DNA from: Dolichospermum sp. DET69
GTDB lineage: Bacteria; Cyanobacteriota; Cyanobacteriia; Cyanobacteriales; Nostocaceae
Reading direction: 5' to 3'
Assembly (NCBI GenBank): GCA_017355425.1
Contig: CP070233.1
Span: 164,501 to 228,500 of the forward strand
Length of the DNA stretch: 64,000 nucleotides
Shown: positions 17,601 to 26,161 of the stretch, piece after piece
How positions within the stretch are numbered: position 1 is the first letter of the stretch
How the letters are laid out: every line of letters begins with the position of its first letter
Notes under the pieces: model-generated
Told to the model about the DNA's origin: nothing
The model's database searches: none
What the model saw: only the letters and a program-made list of their open reading frames with translations
Program-made: the position numbers and the translations under genes

Positions 17601-17933
17601 TTCTCCGTCTACATACCAATGAAATTCTAGATAATTAGTTAAAATCAAGTTATAACCAATATTTGATTCTAAATAACGTTTGAGTTGTGCAGTTTTTTCG
17701 ATTTTACTTAAATCAATATTAATATCCTTAGCTTCTATATATCCCAAAATTCGATCATTTTTTCTGATAGTTAAATCAGGGATTCCTGCTTGGTTGCCTT
17801 TTTCTTCAATTCTGGCATTAACACCAATCATTAAACCCTCAATTAGACGTTGTAGGCTGGGGTAATGACTGCGTTCTCCACCGCGTTTAATATTTTCTTG
17901 CAAGTCTTGAATGTAGTTGTTAAATTCAGACAT
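14700..17933 (-). CDS. Single-chain restriction-modification enzyme (PD-(D/E)XK plus N6-adenine methylase)
   Basis: 1077 aa. N-terminal nuclease motif IPDLTIRKND...GYIEAKD (D53, E67, K69). Methylase motif I DPATGTGTFLYAV near residue 353 and motif IV GNPPYS near 475; the C-terminal 500 residues resemble the type ISP specificity domain. No RecA-like helicase motifs are seen between nuclease and methylase, unlike type ISP enzymes of about 1500 aa, so a type IIG/IIL-like nicking-and-modifying enzyme is more likely. It stands alone, flanked by repeats. Confidence 0.85.
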   Translation of the reverse strand: MSEFNNYIQDLQENIKRGGERSHYPSLQRLIEGLMIGVNARIEEKGNQAGIPDLTIRKNDRILGYIEAKDINIDLSKIEKTAQLKRYLESNIGYNLILTNYLEFHWYVDGECEKTAKLADLEQGEIILVNDLQPIRELLQSFLNQKAKDINNYYDLAKEMAAYTKTIRNAIQSSLEIETTIEELNLLKETFKKLLLLDIDNDKFADMYAQTIAYGLFTAKIGHAQNPGQFAFSRTTASIYISDRIPFLKGLFDLVLGTDSVSKIHKSIENLIDLFNTIDMTNILENFGQETRTQDPVIHFYETFLAAYQASLRKSRGVYYTPEPVVNFIVRAVDDILDKVFDLQYGLGNRKVTILDPATGTGTFLYAVIKQIRDNVKKYGIDNWNSFLRDTKLVNRLFGFELLMTPYTIAHLKLGLLLGDLGYKFAPEERLKVYLTNALEEGIKEGDLIPGITQIIAEESSQAGKVKTEIPVMVVLGNPPYSVSSQNASKRKRVLNQDERYLADVEYTGLVWNRIYKTGKAGKTITELTHIGELLESYKGRVRLEKEKNIQPLDDDYIKFIRFAQDQIQKNPKGYGIIGFITNHSYLNGLIHRGMREELLKYFDTLYIMDLHGNSLLKETTPEGNIDQNVFDIQQGVAILIAVREKSEPDYFSTAYKSRDARAEMAKVLYYDLWGSREEKYKFLDSASLDSVNWIEVQPTEPNYFFAPKNFDLATEYNQGWNVTDIFPVNSTGVTTHRDHFVIDFDLDKLHKRIEDFIDLQITDEQISKIYDLKDTRDWKLSLKRLSLTKNLKWKSYFTTYLYRPFDKRFYYHHKDVVELTKHEVMRNLQFDNLSLILCRQQKEIGFQHCFVSQNIGDGNSISINSRERSYYVPLYTYPNTENDQTNLFLEKTPNLSPKFLEAIKEKLGKIPTPEEIFYYAYAIFHSPTYRTRYAEFLKIDFPRLPLTSNQKLFHELAIKGEELVNLHLMKSDILNSLTTTYQGIEENQVSEVTYNSELQRVYINKASYFTDIPSHIWEFKIGGYQVLDKWLKDRKNANRKLSIEEINHYQKIVIALTETLRLMQEIDRIIPGFPID

Positions 17934-18010
17934 AATCCCTGGGAAATTAATAAATAATTTTCCTTTGAGGATAGCATATATTTTTAAATTTTAATAAGTA
18001 GTTTTGCACA

Positions 18011-18430
18011 ATTAAATATAAAACCTCTCTCCAAACCTCTCCCCTACTAGGGGAGAGGCTTTGACTCCCCCTTCCCTCCCAGGGAAGGGGGTTGGGGGGT
18101 TAGGTTTATATTACATTTAGCAAAGATTTCCGACTTCTTTAAGAAGTCGGGGATCTAAAATTTAAAATTTATCTAAAATCTAGACTTTTATATAAACGTT
18201 ATCATGTTTAACTTTGACTAATTAAATATAAAACCTCTCTCCAAACCTCTCCCCTACTAGGGGAGAGGCTTTGACTCCCCCTTCCCTCGCAGGGAAGGGG
18301 GTTGGGGGGTTAGGTTTATATTACATTTAGCAAAGATTTCCGACTTCTTTAAGAAGTCGGGGATCTAAAATTTAAAATTTATCTAAAATCTAGACTTTTA
18401 TATAAACGTTATCATGTTTAACTTTGACTT
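18011..18430. repeat. 210-bp tandem duplication at the 3' end of the NifU-Rieske gene
   Basis: Unit 18011-18220 is repeated at 18221-18430 with one visible difference (CTCCCAGG versus CTCGCAGG). Each unit contains two G/C-rich hairpins, one TTCCGACTTCTTTAAGAAG palindrome and the last 13 codons of the gene at 18390. The outer copy leaves a useless coding tail at 18180-18220. Confidence 0.9.
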
Positions 18431-19196
18431 CATAGCTTTGAAGTGAAATATCTGGAACTGTTAAACATTCACCCGTCTTTAAATCATATTGAAATTCATG
18501 TGCGGAACAAGTAATAATTCCTTTTTCCACCTTACCTTTATCTAAAGGAAAGCCTAAATGAGAACAAGAATTTTGATAACAGCTAATATTATCACCTTGT
18601 TTGCACAAAATGACATCATGATTATTAACTCTAACTGCTAAAATACGATTTTCAATTATTTGATCTAACGTTGCTGCTTTTACCCAATGGAACTCTGTAG
18701 AGTTAGGAGTAGAAGTAGTAGAAGAATTATGCTTAACAGCAACTACTTTAGTAATTTCCGGACAATGTTTTTTAATGGCTTGTTCGACTCCTTGAGTTAA
18801 CGTTAAGGTAGAAGTAGCACAATTACTACAACTACCAATTAATTGAACTTCAACTGTATCAGGTAGTTTAATTGCGACTAATTCTATATCCCCTTGATGA
18901 TTTTGTAAACTAGGACGAACTTCTGCTAATGCTGTTTGGATACGTTCTGATAATGGAGGTTTAACTAAGTCGTGATATAACAAAACTGCATAAACAATTT
19001 CATCATCTACAGCTTGACGTAAAGCTGATATATTTTCTTTTTTAAGACTTTTAATTAAATTAGTTAATGCTGCTTTATGGAGAGATTCAATTGCAGTTTT
19101 TAACCCTACAGCTACACAACGTTGACTTTCATCCCAGTTAGCAATAATCGCTTCAAAGCGATTGATATCTGTAATTAATTCTTCAAGATTATTCAT
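18390..19196 (-). CDS. NifU C-domain / Rieske [2Fe-2S] fusion protein
   Basis: 268 aa. Residues about 80-155: the NifU-type scaffold domain with GSCSNCATSTLTL (CxxC). Residues about 175-265: a Rieske domain with SCSHLGFPLDKG and CSAHEFQYD cluster ligands (C-x-H ... C-x-x-H). Such proteins accompany uptake hydrogenase genes in N2-fixing cyanobacteria. A role in Fe-S supply to or electron flow from HupS is inferred. Last of a four-gene run beginning at 20831. Confidence 0.85.
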   Translation of the reverse strand: MNNLEELITDINRFEAIIANWDESQRCVAVGLKTAIESLHKAALTNLIKSLKKENISALRQAVDDEIVYAVLLYHDLVKPPLSERIQTALAEVRPSLQNHQGDIELVAIKLPDTVEVQLIGSCSNCATSTLTLTQGVEQAIKKHCPEITKVVAVKHNSSTTSTPNSTEFHWVKAATLDQIIENRILAVRVNNHDVILCKQGDNISCYQNSCSHLGFPLDKGKVEKGIITCSAHEFQYDLKTGECLTVPDISLQSYEVKVKHDNVYIKV

Positions 19197-19260
19197 TATT
19201 TATTTACTTGATCATAGGGTTAAGACATTGCACGTAATATACAGTATTTTCTACTATTAT

Positions 19261-19316
19261 GACGCACATCATAGCCCCCTCTTCGCTTGCGGGGAGGGGG
19301 TTGGGGGTGGGGTTCA
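19261..19316. repeat. Partial copy of MITE family C
   Basis: TAGCCCCCTC...GCTTGCGGGG...GGGGGTGGGGTTC, the core of the elements at 21782 and 44856, without clear ends. Confidence 0.6.
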
Positions 19317-19332
19317 TGTGATTATTAATAAC

Positions 19333-19557
19333 TCATTTCATTCTAAAGTCTTGCAACAAAAAAGGCATAATTGCACCTGTAGTTAAACTAGCTACAGTAA
19401 TGGGAATACAAAGGGGAAGTGATGTTTGTGCTAGTAATACTAATATAACCGTGCCAATACTACTAGCAATAATAGTTTGACGCAGAAAATATATAGGGTC
19501 ACGGAATAGTTTACCTTTGAAAAATAACTGAATAGAAAACCAACTTAGTTCTAACAT
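19333..19557 (-). CDS. Small membrane protein of the hup locus
   Basis: 74 aa. Two hydrophobic spans (IIASSIGTVILVLLAQTSLP; IPITVASLTTGAIMPFLL) and a basic turn FFKGKLFRDP. Lies 8 bp after the 87-aa membrane protein. Pairs of small membrane proteins near NifU-like and TPR genes recur beside cyanobacterial hyp/hup genes; function unknown. Confidence 0.6.
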   Translation of the reverse strand: MLELSWFSIQLFFKGKLFRDPIYFLRQTIIASSIGTVILVLLAQTSLPLCIPITVASLTTGAIMPFLLQDFRMK

Positions 19558-19565
19558 ATATACTC

Positions 19566-19829
19566 CTAATGATTGGCTAATACATTGAGGATAAATAACC
19601 CTAAAATTACCGCAGGAATTACTCCTGCTGGTGCAAATAAGCTACCAATTATGGCGGAAAATTGATATCCTATATCTTTACCTGCAAGAATTATTCCCCC
19701 AATTGCACCACCAATCATTGATAAAATTGCAGCAATAATTAACCAAATAAATCCTGTGGTGAGATTTAATTCTGTATTCAAACTATGCAGAAATTTAATT
19801 AATACTGGATCATGAAAAAAAACAAACAT
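19566..19829 (-). CDS. Small membrane protein of the hup locus
   Basis: 87 aa. Two glycine-rich membrane segments (WLIIAAILSMIGGAIGGIIL; SAIIGSLFAPAGVIPAVILG). The sequence between them (AGKDIGYQF) is short. Cotranscribed with the TPR gene upstream and the 74-aa gene downstream. An anchor for the HupSL-associated redox proteins is one possibility (inference). Confidence 0.6.
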   Translation of the reverse strand: MFVFFHDPVLIKFLHSLNTELNLTTGFIWLIIAAILSMIGGAIGGIILAGKDIGYQFSAIIGSLFAPAGVIPAVILGLFILNVLANH

Positions 19830-19850
19830 AGCTATTCTCCTATTTTGGGG

Positions 19851-20831
19851 TTAATTTAATGCAAATGCTTGGATTTCCGCAGTTAAATCTTGTAGTGCTT
19901 TGGCTACCATTTCAGCTTGTTCTAATTGCTTATGTTCTGTAAATATTCGCCAAGCTTCTTGATAGTATTCTTCTGCTTGTAACAGATTTTTGGGATTCCC
20001 TAATTCTGGTTTTTCAGGGTCGTCAGGTAAGTTGAAGAGAAGGTTAGCTTTGTTAGAAATTGTATTAGCATATTCTAATGGTGTATCTTGAAGATTACGC
20101 ACTTTTAAAGCTTCATTGTAGGCGAAAACAGCCCGTAAATTATTGTCCACAGGATGGGAACTTACTAAATATTGTAAAGCATTTCCTAAGTTATTTTGCA
20201 ACATTGCATATTCTCGAGGATGCTCAATTAAATTAATATGTTTAAGAGCAGTTTCAAAAGACTGGACTGCTAAACCTTGACGGAATGATTCCCCTTGTGA
20301 TGACATGGGCATAGAAAGATAGGCGATCGCTATGTTATTATATAAAATCGCATATTCCTGTGGATAATTCTCACAAGTAAACACCCGCAAAGCCTCATGG
20401 TAAGCGTGAATACTCTCAGTTATCCGCGCCAAATTGTCGGGAACTAAAGACTGTAAAACTAACCCCAAATTCATCTGGGTTTCTGCTATTTCCTCCGCTG
20501 TCGCAAATTGTTGTAAAAGGGGCAAAGCTTCCTCATAATCTGCCCGCGCTTGTTGCAACAATTGGGAACCACCATCAGGAATCATCTGTAATGTCCCTGC
20601 TATCCCTACCTTAGCCCGTGCTTTCAGTAAAATATACTCCTCACCACACATCTGATATGCACGGTTAAATAGGTCAATTGCATTGTGTAAATCTTGGGCT
20701 GTTTTCGGCTTTTTTTGAAATCCTTGTGCCATTTCTATCAGCATTTCAATTTTTTCTGCTGTTGTTGCTGACTCGGAATCCATGGCTGTTAAAGCCGCTT
20801 TTACTGCTGAATCTGTAATGCTAGATGTCAT
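19851..20831 (-). CDS. TPR protein of the hup locus
   Basis: 326 aa, helical throughout. TPR-like repeats such as LLQQARADYEEALPLLQQFA, ITESIHAYHEALRVFTCENY, FETALKHINLIEHPREYAML and VFAYNEALKVRNLQDTPLEY. No signal peptide. First gene of the run ending with NifU-Rieske. Probably an assembly or docking factor; the partner is unknown. Confidence 0.75.
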   Translation of the reverse strand: MTSSITDSAVKAALTAMDSESATTAEKIEMLIEMAQGFQKKPKTAQDLHNAIDLFNRAYQMCGEEYILLKARAKVGIAGTLQMIPDGGSQLLQQARADYEEALPLLQQFATAEEIAETQMNLGLVLQSLVPDNLARITESIHAYHEALRVFTCENYPQEYAILYNNIAIAYLSMPMSSQGESFRQGLAVQSFETALKHINLIEHPREYAMLQNNLGNALQYLVSSHPVDNNLRAVFAYNEALKVRNLQDTPLEYANTISNKANLLFNLPDDPEKPELGNPKNLLQAEEYYQEAWRIFTEHKQLEQAEMVAKALQDLTAEIQAFALN

Positions 20832-21081
20832 AATTGGTATACTCTAATCGGTTAGAAAATTGAGTCATCAGCCATCAATATCACACTATAAATTAAGCCT
20901 ATTTACACAGATTTAATTATTCTCAATAGATTCCCCTGATTAAAATTTTTATATCTCTATTAACAACGAGATAATTTTAAATTTAATTAATACAACTTTT
21001 TGATTATAAAACAATTGCTTGCAAAAATATAGAGAGAAATTACTCATCTTGATGTGACGATATCCAGAGGAGATCTAAATA

Positions 21082-21687
21082 TTATTGTTTGTCAGGACTG
21101 TTAAAATTAAATAACATTTCTGGATATTCTAAAGGTAATACTTCTATAGTATAAGCCTTTAACCATTGTTGAAAAGAACGTCCACCTGCTTTAATATACT
21201 GATTTAGTTCTGGTAAACAACGACTGCGATAAAAACCGCATAAAGGTTGCCAAATTTGATTATCTTGTACCAAAGCGGCTTGAGTATTTTCTGGAATTAT
21301 ATCTAATTTAGATATCCATTTCTGTAATATTTCTAGCCGTAAATTTGGTAAATCACAAGCTAATAACAAAACCCAATCAGTTTCTACTGCTGCTAACCCT
21401 TGCATAAAACCTACAAGTGGTCCATGGGTACGAGATTCATTTCCCGTTTCTCCAGGTAAAGGAACTTCTCGAATAAACTCACTTTTAGGTATTAGCAATT
21501 CTTGATATCGTTCTGGCCAAGGAGTTACTATATAAACTTTATCAGTACAAGCTTCAGCTATATTACAAATTAATTGCAACATGGGTACAGATTGAATGGG
21601 AATTAAGGCTTTATCTCTACCCATGCGAGTGCTTTTTCCACCTGCTAAAATAATCGTACTCAGATGATGTTGGGAATTAATATTCAT
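21082..21687 (-). CDS. mobA: MobA, molybdenum cofactor guanylyltransferase
   Basis: 201 aa. ILAGGKSTRMGRDKAL (residues 14-28) is the GTP/Mg loop, and VLLLACDLPNL the metal-binding Asp motif. Adds GMP to molybdopterin to give the bis-MGD of nitrate reductase. It is divergent from a nitrate-reductase-associated gene, which fits that role rather than nitrogenase. Confidence 0.9.
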   Translation of the reverse strand: MNINSQHHLSTIILAGGKSTRMGRDKALIPIQSVPMLQLICNIAEACTDKVYIVTPWPERYQELLIPKSEFIREVPLPGETGNESRTHGPLVGFMQGLAAVETDWVLLLACDLPNLRLEILQKWISKLDIIPENTQAALVQDNQIWQPLCGFYRSRCLPELNQYIKAGGRSFQQWLKAYTIEVLPLEYPEMLFNFNSPDKQ

Positions 21688-21712
21688 AATATTTGTATTT
21701 TATAGTGATAAT

Positions 21713-21741
21713 GGTGCGTTACGGCTTGCGCCTAACGCACC
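21713..21741. repeat. Hairpin GGTGCGTTA / TAACGCACC
   Basis: The same 9-bp stem as 7748-7774, here in the divergent mobA/NRAP region, so it is a dispersed repeat and not only a terminator. Confidence 0.6.
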
Positions 21742-21779
21742 CTACTATATTTTTTCATAAATCATTTAGAATAGTTAAA

Positions 21780-21885
21780 TACAGCGATTTACAATCATAT
21801 AAGGTACATCTTAGCCCCCTCATCGCTTGCGGGGAGGGGGTTGGGGGTGGGGTTCTTGTTCCGGGTTTGATGACAATTTGCTGTA
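21780..21885. mobile_element. MITE family C, copy 1
   Basis: The element 21782-21883 has ends CAGCGATTTACAATC and GACAATTTGCTG and is flanked by TA. Interior GCCCCCTC...GCTTGCGGGGAGGGGG hairpin. Nearly identical to 44856-44957. Confidence 0.75.
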
Positions 21886-21915
21886 AATCAATAATCTATA
21901 AATATCAGCAATTTT

Positions 21916-22377
21916 ATGACAGATTTTTTTGAATTTGAAGCAGATTTTGTTGATTCTTGGCGTTGTATTCCCATGCAAGTGCGCTATAAACTCGATACTT
22001 GCGGTATTAAGCTAAAATTAGCAGAATGGAATCAGATGAATCAAGAATCACGTCAAAATTTAATGACATTACCTTGCGATACAGATAGTCAAATTCATGA
22101 CTACAGACACTATATTCAAGAATTGATCTTGCAACTGACTGGTAAACCTGTGGCCGAATTGCCAATTGAAACTCATCCAGCATGGATAGATACTACCACT
22201 ATTCCCAGCAGTATTCACGATAAAGCCCAGGAAATAGGTGTGATCATCACGATGGAAGCATGGGCAAGCTTGACTACTTTACAGCGTTTTGCTTTGATTA
22301 AACTAAGTCGTCCTAGTCATGAAAATAAAAACTTTTTACCGGCGTTACAAGAATTTAATTTGTTGCCAAAATCCTAA
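21916..22377 (+). CDS. Nitrate reductase associated protein (NRAP family)
   Basis: 153 aa. FFEFEADFVDSWRCIPMQVR and KLDTCGIKLKLAEWNQMNQE open the family; later ITMEAWASLTTLQRFALIKL and SRPSHENKNF. Found near narB in cyanobacteria and named for that link; biochemical role not established. The mobA gene next door supports a molybdoenzyme context. Confidence 0.85.
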   Translation: MTDFFEFEADFVDSWRCIPMQVRYKLDTCGIKLKLAEWNQMNQESRQNLMTLPCDTDSQIHDYRHYIQELILQLTGKPVAELPIETHPAWIDTTTIPSSIHDKAQEIGVIITMEAWASLTTLQRFALIKLSRPSHENKNFLPALQEFNLLPKS

Positions 22378-22428
22378 ATCCTGGTATATTGCTATAGATG
22401 ATACTTTTTAAATAGTTGGTAAAAGCAG

Positions 22429-22635
22429 ATGATTAAACTCGACCAGTTTTTAAAGTTTTTAGGTATGGCCTCTACCGGAGGTCAAGCTAAATGGATGATT
22501 GTTGATGGTGAGGTTGAAGTTAATGGTATCCTGGAAACGCGCAGAGGGCGGAAATTAGTAGATGATGATTTGGTGACAATCGGTGGACAAACTTTTCAGG
22601 TTGGGGAAATAATATCAAAATCAACTGATTCATGA
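22429..22635 (+). CDS. S4-domain RNA-binding protein (YbcJ-like)
   Basis: 68 aa. MIKLDQFLKFLGMASTGGQA then GEVEVNGILETRRGRKLVD is a free-standing S4 domain with the conserved RRGRKL basic motif. Likely binds structured RNA. 51 bp after NRAP, same strand; the link to hup is only positional. Confidence 0.88.
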   Translation: MIKLDQFLKFLGMASTGGQAKWMIVDGEVEVNGILETRRGRKLVDDDLVTIGGQTFQVGEIISKSTDS

Positions 22636-22847
22636 TCATGCTGATGTTTATGTAAAAATTATGCAATCTCGTTACCATAAATTCTAATTATGCTAATTCT
22701 TAAGTTTTAATTAAAAAAAGTTAATTGCTTTCAATAACACCTTAATTTAAAATAATGGATATTGATCAATAGGTTATTCTCTACAAGTAAATCCCCTACA
22801 GAACTCTTCAACTGTGCATTATTAACATATATAGAAAGACATAGCTA

Positions 22848-23810
22848 ATGACTAATGTACTCTGGCTACAAGGTGGTGCTTGTTCGGGTAACACCATGTC
22901 ATTTCTTAATGCTGAAGAACCGACAGCTTGTGATTTAATAGCTGATTTCGGGATTAAGATTCTTTGGCATCCTTCCTTGGGTGTAGAATTAGGTGACAAC
23001 GTAAAAACGCTGTTATGGGACTGTATTTCTGGGAAAACTCCTCTGGATATTTTGGTATTTGAAGGTAGCGTAGTTAACGCCCCTAATGGTACAGGAGAAT
23101 GGAACCGGTTTGCAGACCGTCCTATGAAAGATTGGTTAGACGATTTAGCCAAAGTTGCGAAATTTATTGTCGCGGTGGGAGACTGTGCAACTTGGGGAGG
23201 AATTCCCGCAATGTCACCCAACCCCAGCGACTCCAAAGGACTGCAATTTCTCAAACGGGAAGAAGGCGGTTTTTTAGGTAAAGATTTTGTCAGTCAAGCC
23301 GGCTTACCTGTGATTAATATTCCCGGTTGTCCCGCACACCCCGACTGGATAACGCAGATATTAGTAGCGATCGCCACAGGCAGAATTAATGATATAGTTC
23401 TTGATGAACTACACCGTCCCCAAACCTTCTTCAACACCTACACTCAAACCGGTTGTACCCGCAACATTCACTTTGCATACAAAGCCACAACCGCCGAATT
23501 TGGACAACGCAAAGGTTGTCTATTTTACGACTTAGGTTGTCGTGGTCCCATGACCCATTCTTCCTGTAACCGCATTCTCTGGAACCGCGTCTCCTCCAAA
23601 ACCCGCGCTGGAATGCCCTGTTTAGGTTGTACAGAACCCGAATTTCCCTTTTTCGACCTTAAACCCGGAACAGTCTTTAAAACCCAAACGGTCATGGGAG
23701 TTCCCAAAGAAATACCCCCCGGAGTCAACCATAAAGATTACGCAATCCTCACCGTTGTTGCCAAAAACACAGCCCCAAAATGGGCAGACGAAGACTTTTT
23801 TACCGTTTAG
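22848..23810 (+). CDS. hupS: HupS, uptake hydrogenase small subunit
   Basis: 320 aa with no Tat leader, as usual for cyanobacterial HupS. Fe-S ligands are seen in QGGACSGN, VGDCATWGG, GCPAHPDW, GCTRN and the C-terminal CLGCTEPEFPF. Carries electrons from HupL. Starts ATG 22848. A GTA-N7-TAC sits at 22787-22799, one base short of the NtcA consensus. Confidence 0.97.
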   Translation: MTNVLWLQGGACSGNTMSFLNAEEPTACDLIADFGIKILWHPSLGVELGDNVKTLLWDCISGKTPLDILVFEGSVVNAPNGTGEWNRFADRPMKDWLDDLAKVAKFIVAVGDCATWGGIPAMSPNPSDSKGLQFLKREEGGFLGKDFVSQAGLPVINIPGCPAHPDWITQILVAIATGRINDIVLDELHRPQTFFNTYTQTGCTRNIHFAYKATTAEFGQRKGCLFYDLGCRGPMTHSSCNRILWNRVSSKTRAGMPCLGCTEPEFPFFDLKPGTVFKTQTVMGVPKEIPPGVNHKDYAILTVVAKNTAPKWADEDFFTV

Positions 23811-23820
23811 TGATGAAAAA

Positions 23821-23912
23821 AAGACCTAACCCCCCAACCCCCTTCCCTGCGAGGGAAGGGGGAGTTAATTATTCCCCTCTCCTTGTAGGAGAGGGGTTAG
23901 GGGAGAGGTCGT
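23821..23912. repeat. hupS-hupL intergenic hairpins
   Basis: ACCCCCTTCCCTGCGAGGGAAGGGGG and TCCCCTCTCC...GGAGAGGGG-type inverted repeats fill the 129-bp gap. They may stabilise or attenuate the dicistronic message; they belong to the G/C-rich repeat class spread through the window. Confidence 0.7.
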
Positions 23913-23939
23913 GCAACTAACAACTAACAAAGGAAAAAT

Positions 23940-25535
23940 ATGTCAATTCAAACATTAGATATTTCACCCGTTGGTAGAGTCGAGGGTGATTTAGATGTGC
24001 GCGTCGAAATTGAAAATGGATATGTCACAAACGCCTGGACTCATGCTGAACTTTTTCGCGGCTTTGAAATAATTTTACGCGGAAAAGATCCCCAAGCTGG
24101 CTTAATTGTCACCCCCCGAATTTGCGGTATTTGTGGCGGTTCTCACCTCAGTTCCGCATCTTGGGCGTTGGATACAGCTTGGGGAACAGAAGTTCCTAGA
24201 AATGCAATTTTGGCGAGAAACTTAGGTCAAATTGTCGAAACAATTCAAAGTATTCCTCGCTACTTTTATGGATTGTTTGCCATTGACTTAACTAATAAAA
24301 ATTATCGTCGTAGTCACTTTTATGATGAAGCTTGTCGGCGCTTTGCTGCTTTCACAGGTAAATCCTATGAAATCGGTATTACGATTTCTAGCAAACCTGT
24401 AGAAATCTATGCTTTATTAGGGGGACAATGGCCGCACAGCAGTTATATGGTGCCTGGTGGTGTGATGTGCGCCCCCACTTTAACTGATATTACCCGCGCC
24501 TGGGCAATTTTGGAATATTTCCGCACCAATTGGTTAGAACCAGTTTGGTTAGGTTGTTCTTTAGAAAGATATGAAGAAATTCAATCCTATGAAGACTTTC
24601 AAAAGTGGTTAAATGAAGATGTTAAACATCGAGAATCTGACTTAGGTTTATATTGGCGCATGGGTTTAGATATCGGTTTAGATCGATATGGTGCTGGTGT
24701 GGGTAAATATGTGACTTGGGGTTATATTCCCCATGAGGATAAATATAATCATCCCACCATTGAAGGACGTAACGCTGCTGTGATTATGAAAAGCGGTGTT
24801 TATGATAGCTTCACTGATACTCATGCCTTGATGAATCAAGGTTTTGCCCGTGAGAATTTAACCCATTCTTGGTATGATGAAGGTACAGAAGATTGGCATC
24901 CGAGCGATCGCACAACCACACCAATTAATAATAACCAAAAAGACTTTTCTGGCGCATATTCTTGGTCAAGTGCAGTCCTCCACCAAGACTTAGGACGTTT
25001 AGAAGCTGGACCTCTTGCGCGTCAATTAGTTGCAGGGGGAAATCATGGGGAGTCTTGGCAACATTATGACCCATTTATTCTCGACACATTCAAGCAAATG
25101 GGTGGTGCAAGTGTTCATCTTCGGCAATTAGGAAGAGTCCACGAAATAGTTAAACTATATCGTCAAGCTGAACGCTGTTTAAGAGAGTTCAAATTAAACG
25201 ATCCTTGGTATATTAAACCAGAAGAAAAAGATGGTAAAGGTTGGGGGGCAACAGAAGCAGCGAGAGGGGCATTATGTCATTGGGTAGAAATCGAACAAGG
25301 CAAAATTAAGAACTATCAAGTTATTGCCCCCGGTACTTGGAATATTGGACCCCGTGACGGAGAAGGACAACTAGGACCCATTGAAAAAGCATTAATAGGA
25401 ACACCAATTCAAGACCCCAAAGATCCGGTAGAAGTGGGTCATGTAGCCCGTTCTTTTGATTCTTGTTTAGTCTGTACTGTTCACGCCCATGATGCGAAAA
25501 CTGGAGAAGAATTGGCTCGTTTTAGAACAGCCTAA
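23940..25535 (+). CDS. hupL: HupL, uptake hydrogenase large subunit, uninterrupted
   Basis: 531 aa. The N-terminal L1 motif RICGICGGSH and C-terminal DSCLVCTVH hold the four cysteines of the NiFe site. The tail after the final His (AHDAKTGEELARFRTA) is the peptide removed by HupW. The reading frame is continuous, so no hupL excision element is present. AAAGGAAAAAT provides the ribosome site. Confidence 0.97.
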   Translation: MSIQTLDISPVGRVEGDLDVRVEIENGYVTNAWTHAELFRGFEIILRGKDPQAGLIVTPRICGICGGSHLSSASWALDTAWGTEVPRNAILARNLGQIVETIQSIPRYFYGLFAIDLTNKNYRRSHFYDEACRRFAAFTGKSYEIGITISSKPVEIYALLGGQWPHSSYMVPGGVMCAPTLTDITRAWAILEYFRTNWLEPVWLGCSLERYEEIQSYEDFQKWLNEDVKHRESDLGLYWRMGLDIGLDRYGAGVGKYVTWGYIPHEDKYNHPTIEGRNAAVIMKSGVYDSFTDTHALMNQGFARENLTHSWYDEGTEDWHPSDRTTTPINNNQKDFSGAYSWSSAVLHQDLGRLEAGPLARQLVAGGNHGESWQHYDPFILDTFKQMGGASVHLRQLGRVHEIVKLYRQAERCLREFKLNDPWYIKPEEKDGKGWGATEAARGALCHWVEIEQGKIKNYQVIAPGTWNIGPRDGEGQLGPIEKALIGTPIQDPKDPVEVGHVARSFDSCLVCTVHAHDAKTGEELARFRTA

Positions 25536-25709
25536 TTATACTCCAAACCCTGACTTATGGAATAAGTCGGGGATTTATTGTTGTTTGTATGACAAAAGTT
25601 CCCAAATCAGTCGGTTAGGCTGGATTTTAATGAAGAATTGGTAATTCATAATCATCAAATTACGAACTATCAATTACAAATTGTCACCTACTAATATTGG
25701 TAAATAATT

Positions 25710-26132
25710 GTGTCTAATTTAGAACTACATCAATATCTTTCTAAGCTTCCTGAAGCAGCACTGCAAGAATTTATAGAATGGTGTATGTTGGAGCAGTCAA
25801 CAGCCGCAGGATTAGAATTTAAACCCGATCAAAGTAAGTTAAAGAATTTAGCACCAGCAGATTATTCTAAGCAATTAGTTGACCAATTCATGAAGGTTAG
25901 ACCTGACCCCATTAGAGCCGGATTAGTAGCTGTAATTGCTGGAAAACAAGCTGATAAACACGAATTAACAGGATTAGCTGCTGTAGTTGATTTTGTTTCT
26001 CTTTATGTTAAGTATTTAATTCCTAAAGATGGTAGTAATGCCGAAGAAGCAGATACTATTTTAGCTAAAGCAACACAACATCAATATGAACAAGTTGTGG
26101 AAATTGCTAAAAAACATAATGTGAGTTTATAG
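25710..26132 (+). CDS. Hypothetical protein downstream of hupL
   Basis: 140 aa from GTG or an equivalent start near 25710, not recognised. All-helical appearance: LHQYLSKLPEAALQEFIEWC, FMKVRPDPIRAGLVAVIAGK, VDFVSLYVKYLIPKD. No cysteine cluster or membrane span. A strong hairpin follows, so it may end the hup transcript. Confidence 0.6.
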   Translation: MSNLELHQYLSKLPEAALQEFIEWCMLEQSTAAGLEFKPDQSKLKNLAPADYSKQLVDQFMKVRPDPIRAGLVAVIAGKQADKHELTGLAAVVDFVSLYVKYLIPKDGSNAEEADTILAKATQHQYEQVVEIAKKHNVSL

Positions 26133-26136
26133 ATTT

Positions 26137-26161
26137 ATTTGGTGGGCATTGCCCACCAAAT
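26137..26161 (+). terminator. Strong hairpin after the hup-linked gene
   Basis: ATTTGGTGGGC-ATT-GCCCACCAAAT, an 11-bp perfect stem with a 3-nt loop, placed 5 bp after the stop codon. Confidence 0.7.

Noticed and set aside
22787-22799. NtcA site upstream of hupS
   Set aside because: GTA and TAC are separated by 7, not 8, bases and no -10 at the right distance was found, so not called.
23940-25535. hupL interruption element
   Set aside because: HupL is read through without a break from L1 motif to the HupW-cleaved tail.
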